In this document: positions 33,107 through 42,530 of the stretch, one piece after another
Position numbering within the stretch: position 1 is the stretch's first letter
How the letters are laid out: every line of letters starts with the position of its first letter
Assembly (NCBI GenBank): GCA_019775845.1
Contig: JADQAV010000020.1
Location: 620,001 to 684,000, forward strand
Length of the DNA stretch: 64,000 bases
Source of the DNA: Myrmaecium sp. VS I D KN 1
Lineage: Eukaryota > Ascomycota > Dothideomycetes > Valsariales > Valsariaceae
Reading direction: 5' to 3'
Translations under genes and position numbers: made by a program
The notes under the pieces: model-generated
The model's input: only the letters and a program-made list of their open reading frames with translations
What the model was told of the DNA's origin: nothing
Database searches by the model: none

Positions 33107-34012
33107 ATGGCGTCCACCCTGCACCTCACCCTCCGCGGGCTCCGCCTGAGCGCGAGCAGCACCAGCAGCAGCAGCACCACCTATCTCCAGACCCGACTCT
33201 TCAGCAGCACCCGCACCCTCCTCGCCTACAAAGGCCCCCGGCCCAGCAAAACCCTGCAACCCCGCCAACGCAAGCTCCTCACCAAACCGCACGAGCGGGG
33301 GCTACCCGCCGACCTCCCCAGCTACCTACACGACGCCTGGCGCCGGGCCAACAAAACCGGTCGACGGCTGCTGCGCGAGCACGCCGACGTGCCCGCCTAC
33401 CCCTACGGCCGCACGTACGTCTACAACCAGGCGAACTGGGGCCTGTACGGGGGCCAGCGGAAGCAGTTCGGCAACAACGTGTCGCGCAAGACGGAGACGA
33501 AGACGCGGCGGCACTGGGACGTGAACGTGCGGCGGAAGCGGCTGTTCAGCGTGATCCTGGGCCGGCACCTGCCGCTGCGGGTCTCGGCGCGGGTGCTGCG
33601 GACGATTGATAAGGTGGGGGGCTTGGATGAGTATTTGCTGGGCTCGTCGGCGCCGGGCAGGTTGAAGGAGTTGGGTATGGCGGGGTGGAAGTTGAGGGCG
33701 GAGTTGATGAGGCATCCCGAGACGAAGAGGAGGTTTCGTCGGGAGGCGCTGGCGTTGGGTTTGCCGGCGGAGAGGGTGGAGGCGTTGTATGGGAAGGAGG
33801 TGGAGGAGGCGGAGCGGCAGGCGGGTGGCCAGGAGGCGGAGGGTGCGGAGGCCCAGCAGCAGGAGGATCCTCGTGGTGCGGTTGTTGCTGAGCTTGAGAG
33901 GCTTGCGATTTCGGTTGAGAAGGCCCCGTTGCCGGGCTTGATGGAGGTTTCGGGCGCGACTGGCATTCCGAAGGGTCCTGAGGCGCTCAAAGCTCCTACT
34001 TTGGGCATTTGA
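33107..34012 (+). CDS. MRPL24: mitochondrial large ribosomal subunit protein bL28m (Mrpl24-like)
   Basis: Intronless, 301 residues. The start at 33107 (MASTLHLTLRGLRLS) gives a Ser/Thr/Arg-rich, acid-free presequence of ~40 residues (TRLFSSTRTLLAYKG). The core has GRTYVYNQANWGLYGGQRKQ, FGNNVSRKTETKTRRHWDVN and VRRKRLFSVILGRHLPLRVS, then ARVLRTIDKVGGLDEYLLGS, which is the L28 domain as found in yeast Mrpl24. The tail (~215-301) is rich in Glu/Gln/Ala and variable. It is a structural protein of the mitochondrial 54S subunit. Composition shifts sharply from C-rich to G-rich codons at ~33600. Confidence 0.93.
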   Translation: MASTLHLTLRGLRLSASSTSSSSTTYLQTRLFSSTRTLLAYKGPRPSKTLQPRQRKLLTKPHERGLPADLPSYLHDAWRRANKTGRRLLREHADVPAYPYGRTYVYNQANWGLYGGQRKQFGNNVSRKTETKTRRHWDVNVRRKRLFSVILGRHLPLRVSARVLRTIDKVGGLDEYLLGSSAPGRLKELGMAGWKLRAELMRHPETKRRFRREALALGLPAERVEALYGKEVEEAERQAGGQEAEGAEAQQQEDPRGAVVAELERLAISVEKAPLPGLMEVSGATGIPKGPEALKAPTLGI

Positions 34013-34651
34013 GGGACGGGTATTCTTTGGCTTATGTGATTGGGAGTGGATGAGGTTCATGGAGAGAGAGACGGAGATGAATAGTATGTATGTGTGTTTT
34101 TGTGTGTATCATAGTTTGACCTTTATTATCTTCTTGCCTTTGCCATTCTTCAAGGTTCTTCGTCTTTTCTTCAAAGTACCATGTATTTGGTTTCGGTCCT
34201 CGATGAAGCGAAGGGAATGCGATAGCAGTGATCTCGGGTCGGTTCAAAGAAAAGGAGTACACAATAGGCCGATCGATGCTGGTGTGATATACGATATGTT
34301 CTTATACAAGAAGCCAGCGGTGACTAAAGTGCCTGAGAATTACATCTAATTCATGGATTTCTTGTCTACACGGTGTAGAGTATATACAGACAGATGACTG
34401 TCCCCAAAGAAAGTAGGACCGCCAATCAGCTTGGAGAAAAAAGAAACAAGGACGCCTCCCCTAACATCATGTACATTATATGTTATCCCAATCCCACACT
34501 CTCCGCGAGTCGGACGACGTCCCACAGCCTCCACATACATACCAGGCTTTTCATTCCCACCGTTACTCACTCCAATCATTATCATTCACTTCCACTTCAA
34601 TAGCGTCCTCTCTTCCGCTCACTCCACCGGCGGAGACTCGGGTGATTCCCC
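34013..34651. other. convergent intergenic region
   Basis: 3' flanks of MRPL24 (plus) and the membrane glycoprotein gene (minus). T-rich on the plus strand near 34100-34200. Nothing coding seen. Confidence 0.5.
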
Positions 34652-35890
34652 CTACGGCCTCCCCGTCCTCTGCCTCTCCACCTCATCCCTAAACGCATTA
34701 CCCGCACGCGGCGGCGTCGTCGTCTCATCATCCGTGACCAAACTCCCCAAACTCTCATCGCGGGCATGACTCCTGCGTCGCGGGGGGGCCACAACCTCAT
34801 CCCGATACTCGGGTTCCAACTCGGGGCTCATCTCGCGCTGCTCGAGACGAATCGCGCCCGCCTTGCCCAGACCCAGACGCTGGCGTTTCGACTGGCGGGT
34901 GCCGTAGCCACCGCCCCGGCGGCGACCCATGACGTTGCCGAGGCCGATGTGGCGCTGGTGGCGCATGCCGAAGTAGAGGCCGATGACGACGAGGATGACG
35001 AAGCCGAGGGCGACGGGGAGGCCGATCATGAGGCCTTCCTTCTGGAGGGTGTTTTTGGCGGGGGGTTTGTAGTGGGAGGGGGGTTTGTTGGTGAGGGAGA
35101 GGTACGGGCCGGTGTAGGCGACGGCGGAGGAGGAGGTGGTGGGGTCGTAGAAGTGGGCGTACAGGGTGAGGTTGTAGCGGGAGTAGCCTTGCAGCCAGGC
35201 TTTTTGCATCGTGATGGTTGTCATGCCGACGTTTTTTTGGATGGGCGAGCTGGAGTAGGCTTGTGTGGTGGAGTCGTTGGCGTAGTTGAGGATTACGGTG
35301 AGGGTGGAGTTGGAGGCGCCGCCGTAGAAGTCCGGGTTCCAGGTGACTGGTGGGGATGGTTAGGATGGGTTTGATGGGGGCATGCTTCGCTTGGGGCACG
35401 CACCGTAGTATGTTTCGCCATAGTAGACTTCGGTATCGTTGGCTGGGAGACAGAAGGGCGTGGCGGTCTGCGTGCAGGAGGGGAAGTTGCTTGCAGCAAC
35501 GGGGGTGGCCGTTCCTCCGGTGGTGCTGGGGGAGGCGCTGGTGATGGCGGAGTCGGCGGTCGTGGTGACCGCACCGGTAGCAGTGGCCTTGGAGCCGGTG
35601 GAGGTAGGGCGGTAGTACTCGAGAGTCGTCCTGGTGCCACTGATGGTGGTCACGATGAGGGCGACGGTGGGCGCAGTGGAGGAAGAGCTCGAGGTGCTGG
35701 TGGAGGAGGAGCTGGAGGAGCTGGCGGCAGTAGCTACACCTGCGTCAGTAACGGGAGGACGTGTGAGTACGACTGGGGGAGATATCCTACTCTCGGCTGC
35801 TCTCCTTGCGAACGGGCTGGCGGATGCGCCAAGGAAGGATGTCGATGCTGCTAGGAGCACGGCAAGGCTCTTGCTGGTGCTGAAATGCAT
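34652..35890 (-). CDS. single-pass membrane glycoprotein with Ser/Thr-rich ectodomain
   Basis: Two exons: 35890..35404 and 35346..34652 (57-base intron), 393 residues. Order: signal peptide (MHFSTSKSLAVLLAASTSFL, cut near ASASP), a dibasic ARR site at ~29 that Kex2 could use, a Ser/Thr-rich stretch (~50-130), then a Cys-bearing domain (CTQTATPFCLPANDTEVYYG, TWNPDFYGGASNSTLTV, WLQGYSRYNLTLY), one membrane helix (LMIGLPVALGFVILVVIGLY, ~265) and a basic cytosolic tail. The domain is conserved in filamentous fungi; I have a weak memory of likeness to yeast Psg1, which stabilises the Pma1 pump, and would not name it so. A cell-surface or Golgi protein is likely. A second, in-frame 51-base intron is possible near 35739-35789. 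Confidence 0.78.
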
Positions 35891-36829
35891 GGCGAACTGT
35901 CCGAGGAGCGTGCTTTGAACGAGAGACAGAGGCCAGCCGGGTACGGATTCACACAATCGATGCTGTTCGTTGCGGACCAGAGAGCGCAGGAGAGGAGTGA
36001 ATAGCCCGGAAGCTAAAGAACGACGGAACGAGAGAGCAAGGAGGTGAAGGAAAGGAAAGGGAGTGAGTGAGAAATAGAGTGAGACGAATCAAGCGAGCGT
36101 TAATAAAGTGAAGGTGAATGTTATGGATGCCCCCTGCGTTCGGCCAGCCGTCGCCTTGCCTCGCGCGCAGACGGGAAATAAATGGCTCAGGGGGCGATCG
36201 GGAACGCCCAGCCGTAAACAGTTCGCACATCAGAGATGCCGGGACCCCGCGAATGGCGATTGTTTGCCTGACAGCCTGAGGACGTTGCGGTTGTGAACCC
36301 TGAGAAGTCAGGAGGCAAGACGACTTGATCGTTCGAGTCCATCTGATTAGGTAGTAAATGTACATACGGAGTAAAGTACCACCTATAAGTAAATGAGAGA
36401 TCCTTATACAAATTGATAAGCAGAACTCTGTGACTATGTACTGTACATACTCTAAGAATCTGATCATCCTTTACCTTCACCTTCCTCTACCTGATACAAC
36501 AGTGTGCGGAGTGCAACTGCGACGAGGGGCGCGCCAACCTCATTGGCTGTGCCAAGATCCTGAGCTCTCTTCACCCCTACGGAGATACGTAAACTGTCCT
36601 CTCCCTCTTCCATCTCCGTGCTTCCTTCCACCGACCCTCACGACTCCATCCACTTTCTCCTTTGCACCCGCCCTTTAGACTACTCCACTAATTGGCCTTC
36701 GAGTCTTCCGTCTGGCCTTTTCTATACTTGTGCCGGTTTCCATCTCGAACTGATCGGAGTCGCAGCCTGTAGGCAGCTCTGCAGGACTCGTCGATCCTCC
36801 ACCCGATTTTTCTCATCAACCGCTCCACC
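35891..36829. promoter_or_regulatory. divergent intergenic region
   Basis: About 0.94 kb between the minus-strand glycoprotein gene and the plus-strand thioredoxin-like gene; should hold both promoters. CTCGTTCC-type pyrimidine/purine tracts but no domain-bearing frame. A TTCGAGTCC box at ~36327 is not part of a tRNA (see rejected items). Confidence 0.5.
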
Positions 36830-37737
36830 ATGCGTCTCTCCTCGACACTCCTCCTCGCGCTTCCCGCGATCGCCGTCGCCCAGGAACAGATCCCCCTCGC
36901 CGACAAGGTCAAGGGATGGTTCAGCAAGGCGCAGTCCCTCGTCTCTTCCTCCGTCCCCGCGGCTCCCTCCCCGGCCGACGCCGCCGCCTCTAAGGTCGCT
37001 GAATACGTCGTCACCCCTCTCCACCTCGACGACTGGCAATCCACAATCCAGGAAGCTTCCGCATCCGCAGCCGAAGCTGGCCCCGTCGAGTGGATGGTCT
37101 TCATCACCGGCGGCAACAAGACCTGCTACGGCATGTGCGGTAACGTCACTGCGGCGTGGAATGTGCGTGATGCGAAACCCTCCAGTTTGGCCCCGAGTCT
37201 ATTCACTAACCCACCCAACAGAAGTCCGTCCCCCTCCTGGCCGCGAGCCCCAACGCCCCGCATCTCGCGACCGTCGACTGCGAAACCGAGCCCATTCTCT
37301 GCAACGCCTGGGCCGCCGGCGCTCCCGCCATCTACCACTTCCTGATCCCGCAGCCTCTTCCCGACCAGTCCAAGCCGGCCACCACCGCCCGCTTCATCCG
37401 CCTTAGCCGTAACACCACCACTCCGACCGACATCGTTGAGATCCACACCAAGGAGACCTACAAGAACGTTCCCCCGTACGAGGGTCCTTTCCACCCCTTC
37501 GATGGCTGGGTCTTCCAGTACGGTCTGGCTGTTCCCGTCGCCTACGTCGTCTGGGGTCTTGCGAAGATGCCTTCCTGGCTTCCGATGATCGCGATCAGCT
37601 TCTTCAGCAGGAACTTCATGTAAGTCCTGAACATTCAATTCGTCTGACATCTACTAACGCATATCTGAAGGGGAAGGAGGATGCCTCAGGCTGGCCGTGG
37701 CGGCCCTGGTGCTGCCGCGCCCGCTGCTGCTCGTTAA
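36830..37737 (+). CDS. secretory-pathway membrane protein, thioredoxin-like candidate
   Basis: Three exons: 36830..37162, 37222..37619 and 37671..37737 (introns of 59 and 51 bases), 265 residues. A signal peptide (MRLSSTLLLALPAIAVAQ) opens the protein. The lumenal part has VEWMVFITGGNKTCYGMCGN, where W-M-V-F-I looks like a thioredoxin-fold beta strand followed by a CxxxC, then ATVDCETEPILCNAWAAGAP, resembling the region after a thioredoxin active site, and a cis-Pro-like APAIYHF. One membrane helix (YGLAVPVAYVVWGLAKM) lies near 215 and a short Arg/Gly tail ends it. I know conserved fungal homologues without a function. An ER membrane redox or folding role is only inferred; the spacing CYGMC is not the usual CxxC. 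Confidence 0.8.
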
Positions 37738-38443
37738 GGGAACGGAGATTGCATCGGAGTATTTGATTTTAGGAAGAAGGTGTTGTACGCCTCTGGGTAA
37801 TGTCTTTTACTACTTTTGACGGACATCATGTGTTTTTTGACGGACACGAATGAATGGACGGATATGCAAAGTCCTTGTGCTTGAAACTTTCTTCGTTTGT
37901 TGTATGGGCCTTTTTCTTCTTCCTTCATACAGGGAAGAGAGTAGGTACCTAAGGCTGTGACCAGACTAATACCCAGAAATAAATTGAGCTCAACGAAAAG
38001 ACTTTGCTTTTCACTCCATGTGAGCTGATTTATTCGTTCCGTGAATTGTCAGGGACCTTGCGTCGCTCTCTGGCTCTATCTTACCTCTGGCTGGGAGGAA
38101 AAGGGAAGGAAGAGAGAGCCTGGTCCGCAGGCCGAGATTCAACCGGCCCTGGCGTCACCAGCATCTGGGCATTTTATCCAGAGTAGCAAGACCGACCACC
38201 ACACTCCTTTCGCGTTTGCCTCCCACACGAAAAATCCTCTTCCTCCCGCCCGACCTGCCTTTCCGCCTTAAACAATCTAAAGAAGCTCACCAACCTCCAA
38301 CGGCTCCGTCTACACGGTTTTCCCGCCATCCGCAGTATCTGATACACACGCACATACACCCACCACCGGAGCTATACACACACGCATTACACACCACTAC
38401 ACTACAACACACACACCCCCCCGCGCGCGCAGCCAAAGCACAG
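37738..38443. promoter_or_regulatory. intergenic region upstream of PTH2
   Basis: Contains a CACACA-rich leader at 38340-38415 just before the PTH2 start. No gene seen. Confidence 0.45.
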
Positions 38444-39157
38444 ATGGCATCCCACGACAACCGCCCGCCCGCGACGACCGCCGCGATCGCCATGGCCAGC
38501 GCGCTCGTCGCCGGCGTGACGGGCTACTTCCTCGGGCAGGCGTCGGCGCTGGGGTTGTTTGGGGGCAAGAGCAAAGGCAGGACGGGCAAGACGAAGCGGG
38601 GCGCTGGGAAGGCGGAGGAGGAAAGTGCCGAGGAAAGCGAGCTGGAGGAGAGCGAAGAGGAGGAAGAAGAGGAAGAGGAGGAGGAAGCTCAAGCAAATCT
38701 CTCCTCCTTCGCCGATCTCGCCGCGCAGGAGGAGTGCAAGTTAGTCCTGGTCGTGCGAACGGATCTCGGCATGGGCAAGGGTGCGTATTCCCCCCTCCAT
38801 CCATTGCCTCTCCCAATCACTGATGTCCCACACACAGGAAAAATCGCCGCCCAAGCCTCCCACGCGACGCTGGCCTGCTACACCGCGCTCCTGGCCTCGG
38901 ACGCCAACCACCCGCTCCTGCGCCGCTGGGAGCGGACGGGCCAGGCGAAGATCGCGGTGCAGGCCCCCGCTGGGGTGGCCGGGGAGGAAGGGTTGGAGAT
39001 GCTGCGGCGGCGGGCGCGGGAGTTGGGACTGTGTGCAAGGGTGGTGAGGGATGCGGGACGCACGCAGATTGCGGCGGGGAGTGCGACGGTGTTGGGGGTT
39101 GGACCCGGGCCAAAGAGTGTGGTTGATGCGGTGACGGGGGGGTTGAGGTTGTTGTAG
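38444..39157 (+). CDS. PTH2: peptidyl-tRNA hydrolase 2 (Pth2), membrane-anchored
   Basis: Two exons: 38444..38780 and 38838..39157, 57-base intron, 218 residues. It frees peptides from peptidyl-tRNA. N-terminal helix IAMASALVAGVTGYFLGQAS (~15-35) is the membrane anchor seen in eukaryotic Pth2 (mitochondrial outer membrane). A Lys/Gly linker and an acidic run (ELEESEEEEEEEEEEEAQ) follow. The catalytic domain has CKLVLVVRTDLGMGKGKIAA followed by QASHA, where the K-G-K-I-A-A-Q-x-S-H-A motif is family-defining and is split by the intron; then LLRRWERTGQAKIAVQ, DAGRTQIAAGSATVLGVGP. The intron is a multiple of three with no stop, so retention would insert 19 residues into the active-site motif. Confidence 0.95.
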   Translation: MASHDNRPPATTAAIAMASALVAGVTGYFLGQASALGLFGGKSKGRTGKTKRGAGKAEEESAEESELEESEEEEEEEEEEEAQANLSSFADLAAQEECKLVLVVRTDLGMGKGAYSPLHPLPLPITDVPHTGKIAAQASHATLACYTALLASDANHPLLRRWERTGQAKIAVQAPAGVAGEEGLEMLRRRARELGLCARVVRDAGRTQIAAGSATVLGVGPGPKSVVDAVTGGLRLL

Positions 39158-40028
39158 GCTCCGTGATGGGGATGGGGGAGTGATGGTCATGTGGAATGGG
39201 GAGCGTTGTGAAGAGGGAAGCGGTCTCGGTGGACAGCCCATATCATGCTCCCATATGCGAGCGGTGCATGGTCTGGGGATCACACTTTGCTGAAGACAAC
39301 GAACGTTGTTGCACTTTGACAGACGTCTATCAAGACAGCAAATGTCTATCAAAGCAGCAAGTAGTTCCCAACGTCACGCACATGGTAGACACTTCCAACC
39401 ATCATCACAACCCCATCCGACTACCTCATATACAACGCAAAAAAAGATAAGATAATATGTACGCTGCCATGGTTTTCCAGTACATCATGCGCGAATCGCA
39501 TCTGTTGAGGCTAGAATATGGCGCGCCGGGGCCCCTCCATCCTCCGCCGAGCTCACCCGATTGCCCAAGAAAGACAACCGGGGGGCTCAAGGCATCAGAC
39601 TTCGCGGAGAGGAAAAAGAATACACCCAGTGTTGCTCTGAGACCTGTCGACCGGACATTGACACCAAGTCTAAGCGACGGGATGGCTCCATAACGATCGG
39701 TCGAACTGTCGCGAGCAATCAACCGAACCAGTCCCCTCCGAAGAGGAGACGGCCCGGGATCGCTGGACACAGGTCTGTTGTTTTGATGAAGAGAAAAGAA
39801 GGGAAGTTGTCTGGCGGAAAAGTTTCTTTTATGGATGGCCGGCGGGTGCTGGGCTTGGCGCGCTAAAAGAGCAGGGCATCGCACGGACCACCTGCTTAAC
39901 GACGACCGACGTCGACTGCAGCGTACTCGACGTCTGGCAAGTTAACCACCTTCACTCCTCGACGTTCTGTCAACCACACCCCCATTTGCACGGTTCTCTT
40001 AGGCTTACAAAAGCCTCTGTCCGTCAAA
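39158..40028. promoter_or_regulatory. intergenic region, PTH2 to SNU66
   Basis: About 0.87 kb. A 152-residue open frame on the minus strand (39426-39884) has no domain and is not called. The right half is the SNU66 promoter. Confidence 0.45.
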
Positions 40029-42077
40029 ATGGACGCACTCAGCATCGAGGAGATCAACAAGATCCGCATCGCAGCGGGGGCGAAACCGCTCCCGGTCCCC
40101 GGTGCCGCCACTCCGACGACCGCCTCCGACGGTCCCACCTTCAAAGCCACCAAAGCCGACGGCGATGCCTCCGACAAAGAGGCCGCAAGCACGCTCGAGA
40201 CGCGCTCCGCGGCGAGCTACGACAACTGGAAGAAGCTCGAAGAGGAGCGCAAAGCGAAAGAAGCGCGGGAGGCGCGCAAGGAAGCCCTGAAGCGGGCGCG
40301 CGACCGGGCGCAGCGGTTCGCCACGCTGGAGGGCAAAGGCCTGGGCGAGAGCGAGGACGCCGAGCTGGACGCGAAGGCGTGGGCGGCCAAGTTCGGGAAG
40401 CGGCAGAAGAAGCTGGAGCGGGAGCGGGCGCGCAAGCTGGCCGAGGAGCAGGCGGAGCAGGAGCGCCTGGCCGAGCTGCAGTATACGGCGGCGGACTTGG
40501 CCGGGGTGAAAGTGGCGCATGAGTTGGGCCAGTTTGAGGAGGGGGAGGAGCAGATTTTGACGTTGGCGGATAAGGCGGTGGATGCGGAGGATGAGGAGGA
40601 TGAGTTGGTGGCGACGACGTTGAGGGAGAGGGAGATGTTGCGGGAGAGGTTGGAGTCGAAGAAGAGGAAGAGGGCGTATGATCCGAATGATGTTGATGAG
40701 AGTGGACAGGGGACGATTCTTGCGCAGTATGATGAGGAGATTGAGGGCAAGCGGCGGAAGGTCTTTACGCTCGACGGCCAGGGTACGGCGAAGAAAGAGG
40801 ATGTGGATGCGTCGATGGAAGATGCTGCCAACGGTCATCGTGGCGTTCGGATCCGCCTGGATGATCTGAACGAGGAAACTCCCATCTCCGACTACGTCGA
40901 CCCGTCGGAAGTCAAAGTCCGCAAGCCGAAGAAGAAGAAGGCCAAGGCCAGCAAGAAGAAGATCGCCGACGACGACGACATTTTCCCTGCCCCCGAGCCG
41001 AAGCAGACAAACGGCAACATGGATGTGGACACACCCGACGGCGCGACGCCTGCTCCCCAACCCAAGCGCGTCAATTTCGATGAAGATGTCATCGATGACG
41101 ACGACCTGCAGGCGCGTCTTGCCGCACAACGCAGAGCAGCGCTGAAGCAGCGGAAGAAGACGCGCCCAGAGGACATCGCGAAGCAGCTGAAAGAGGAGGG
41201 CTCGGCGACGCCGGCCGCGGTCGAGTCGGTGGAGAACGACGAGGAAGAACCGGGCTTGATCATCGACGAGACGTCGGAGTTCGTCGCGCACCTACAGCGG
41301 CCGTCGGCTGCGCCCGAGGACAAACCGCGTCGCAAGTCAACTACGCCTGGTCGCACTCCCGGCCGCACCCCTGGCCCCGCTTCCCCCGACGTCGACGGCG
41401 ATGTCGACATGGAACAATCATACGCCGAGGCAGCCGAGCCGGAGGAAGGTCGGGAGCGCGCCCAGCGCGACTCGACCGCGCCGGCGGACGTCCCGGCAAC
41501 CGGGCTGGAGGAGGAAGCCACGCTGGACCAGGGTGTGGGATCAACGATCGCGATGCTCAAGCAGCGCGGGCTGATCAAGGAGCAACACGGAGCGGAGCTC
41601 ACGCAGAGCTACCTCGAGCGGCAGCGCTTCCTGGCAGACAAGCAAAAAGCGGAGGAAGAAGCCGAGCGGCGTGCGCGCGCGCAGCGCGAACGGGACCGCC
41701 AAAGCGGCCGGCTGGACCACCTCTCGACGCGCGAGCGGGAGGAGTACGCGCGGCAGAACAACGCGCTGCGGGACCAGGTGGAGGCGCGGCGGCTGGCGGA
41801 GATCTTCAACCAGGAGTACAAGCCGAACGTGGAGCTGAAGTACGTGGATGAGTTCGGCCGACGGATGGGCGCGAAGGAGGCGTTCAAGCATCTGTCGCAT
41901 CAGTTCCATGGGAAGGGGTCGGGGAAGCAGAAGACGGAGAAGAGGCTGAAGAGGATTGAGGAGGAGAGGAAGCGGGAGGCGATGAGCGCGTTGGATAGTA
42001 GTCAGCATACCGGCATGAACTCGGCGATGACGGCGACGAGTAAGAAGACTAGGCAGGCGGGGGTGCGGTTGCAGTAG
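40029..42077 (+). CDS. SNU66: U4/U6.U5 tri-snRNP protein Snu66 (SART-1 family)
   Basis: Intronless, 682 residues. The first residues MDALSIEEINKIRIAAGAKP form a HIND element, the Hub1-binding motif of Snu66/SART-1. Long charged helical stretches follow: SYDNWKKLEEERKAKEARE (~65), AKAWAAKFGKRQKKLERERA (~118), YDEEIEGKRRKVFTLDGQG (~238), then linkers with Lys/Asp repeats, and the conserved C-terminal part GVGSTIAMLKQRGLI (~500), VELKYVDEFGRRMGAKEAFK (~605) and LSHQFHGKGSGKQKTEKRLK. It helps activate the spliceosome from the tri-snRNP. Lack of introns in a splicing gene of this locus is worth noting but not strange. Sure of the family. Confidence 0.96.
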   Translation: MDALSIEEINKIRIAAGAKPLPVPGAATPTTASDGPTFKATKADGDASDKEAASTLETRSAASYDNWKKLEEERKAKEAREARKEALKRARDRAQRFATLEGKGLGESEDAELDAKAWAAKFGKRQKKLERERARKLAEEQAEQERLAELQYTAADLAGVKVAHELGQFEEGEEQILTLADKAVDAEDEEDELVATTLREREMLRERLESKKRKRAYDPNDVDESGQGTILAQYDEEIEGKRRKVFTLDGQGTAKKEDVDASMEDAANGHRGVRIRLDDLNEETPISDYVDPSEVKVRKPKKKKAKASKKKIADDDDIFPAPEPKQTNGNMDVDTPDGATPAPQPKRVNFDEDVIDDDDLQARLAAQRRAALKQRKKTRPEDIAKQLKEEGSATPAAVESVENDEEEPGLIIDETSEFVAHLQRPSAAPEDKPRRKSTTPGRTPGRTPGPASPDVDGDVDMEQSYAEAAEPEEGRERAQRDSTAPADVPATGLEEEATLDQGVGSTIAMLKQRGLIKEQHGAELTQSYLERQRFLADKQKAEEEAERRARAQRERDRQSGRLDHLSTREREEYARQNNALRDQVEARRLAEIFNQEYKPNVELKYVDEFGRRMGAKEAFKHLSHQFHGKGSGKQKTEKRLKRIEEERKREAMSALDSSQHTGMNSAMTATSKKTRQAGVRLQ

Positions 42078-42530
42078 GTGGGTGGGGGTGTGGTGGGTGA
42101 TTAAACTCTTTTCTTTTTTTTTTCTTGCTTTTCTTTCTCTCTTTTTCTAAGTCTTTGGTTTGGGATCCAGTGGGAGTTTGTGGATTTGGAAAAAGCAGAT
42201 GGGTTTCTTGGGAAGACGAGCGTCGTGCTTCCACCGAAGATGTGCTCGCACATACATCTGCTCCCATCGAACCATAACCCATGTACGATCAGAACAGACC
42301 AGAAAGACAGGAAGACAGGAAGGCGGACGGACAGACAGACATAATCATCGTTAAGCCGGGGAAACAGGAATACTAGGGCAGAAACTGCTGATAACCGTGC
42401 TCTTTCCTTCCCATAGCACCATGTACATTACTAGCCAACCACATCAAAAAGAAAACAAAAACCCCAAAAACACGAAGACATAGAAAAGCACCCTCTCTTA
42501 AAAACAAAAACCCTCCATCCCCCAACCACT
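42078..42530. other. convergent intergenic region
   Basis: 3' flanks of SNU66 and of the 281-aa orphan gene. T-rich at 42104-42150; (ACAGG/ACAGAC) short repeats at 42305-42342. No gene. Confidence 0.5.

Noticed and set aside
36300-36345. GTTCGAGTC box as possible tRNA gene
   Set aside because: T-stem has a mismatch and no matching acceptor stem or A-box is found ~60 bases upstream.
39426-39884. 152-codon open frame on the minus strand between PTH2 and SNU66
   Set aside because: No domain, biased composition, no clear promoter, overlaps other open frames.
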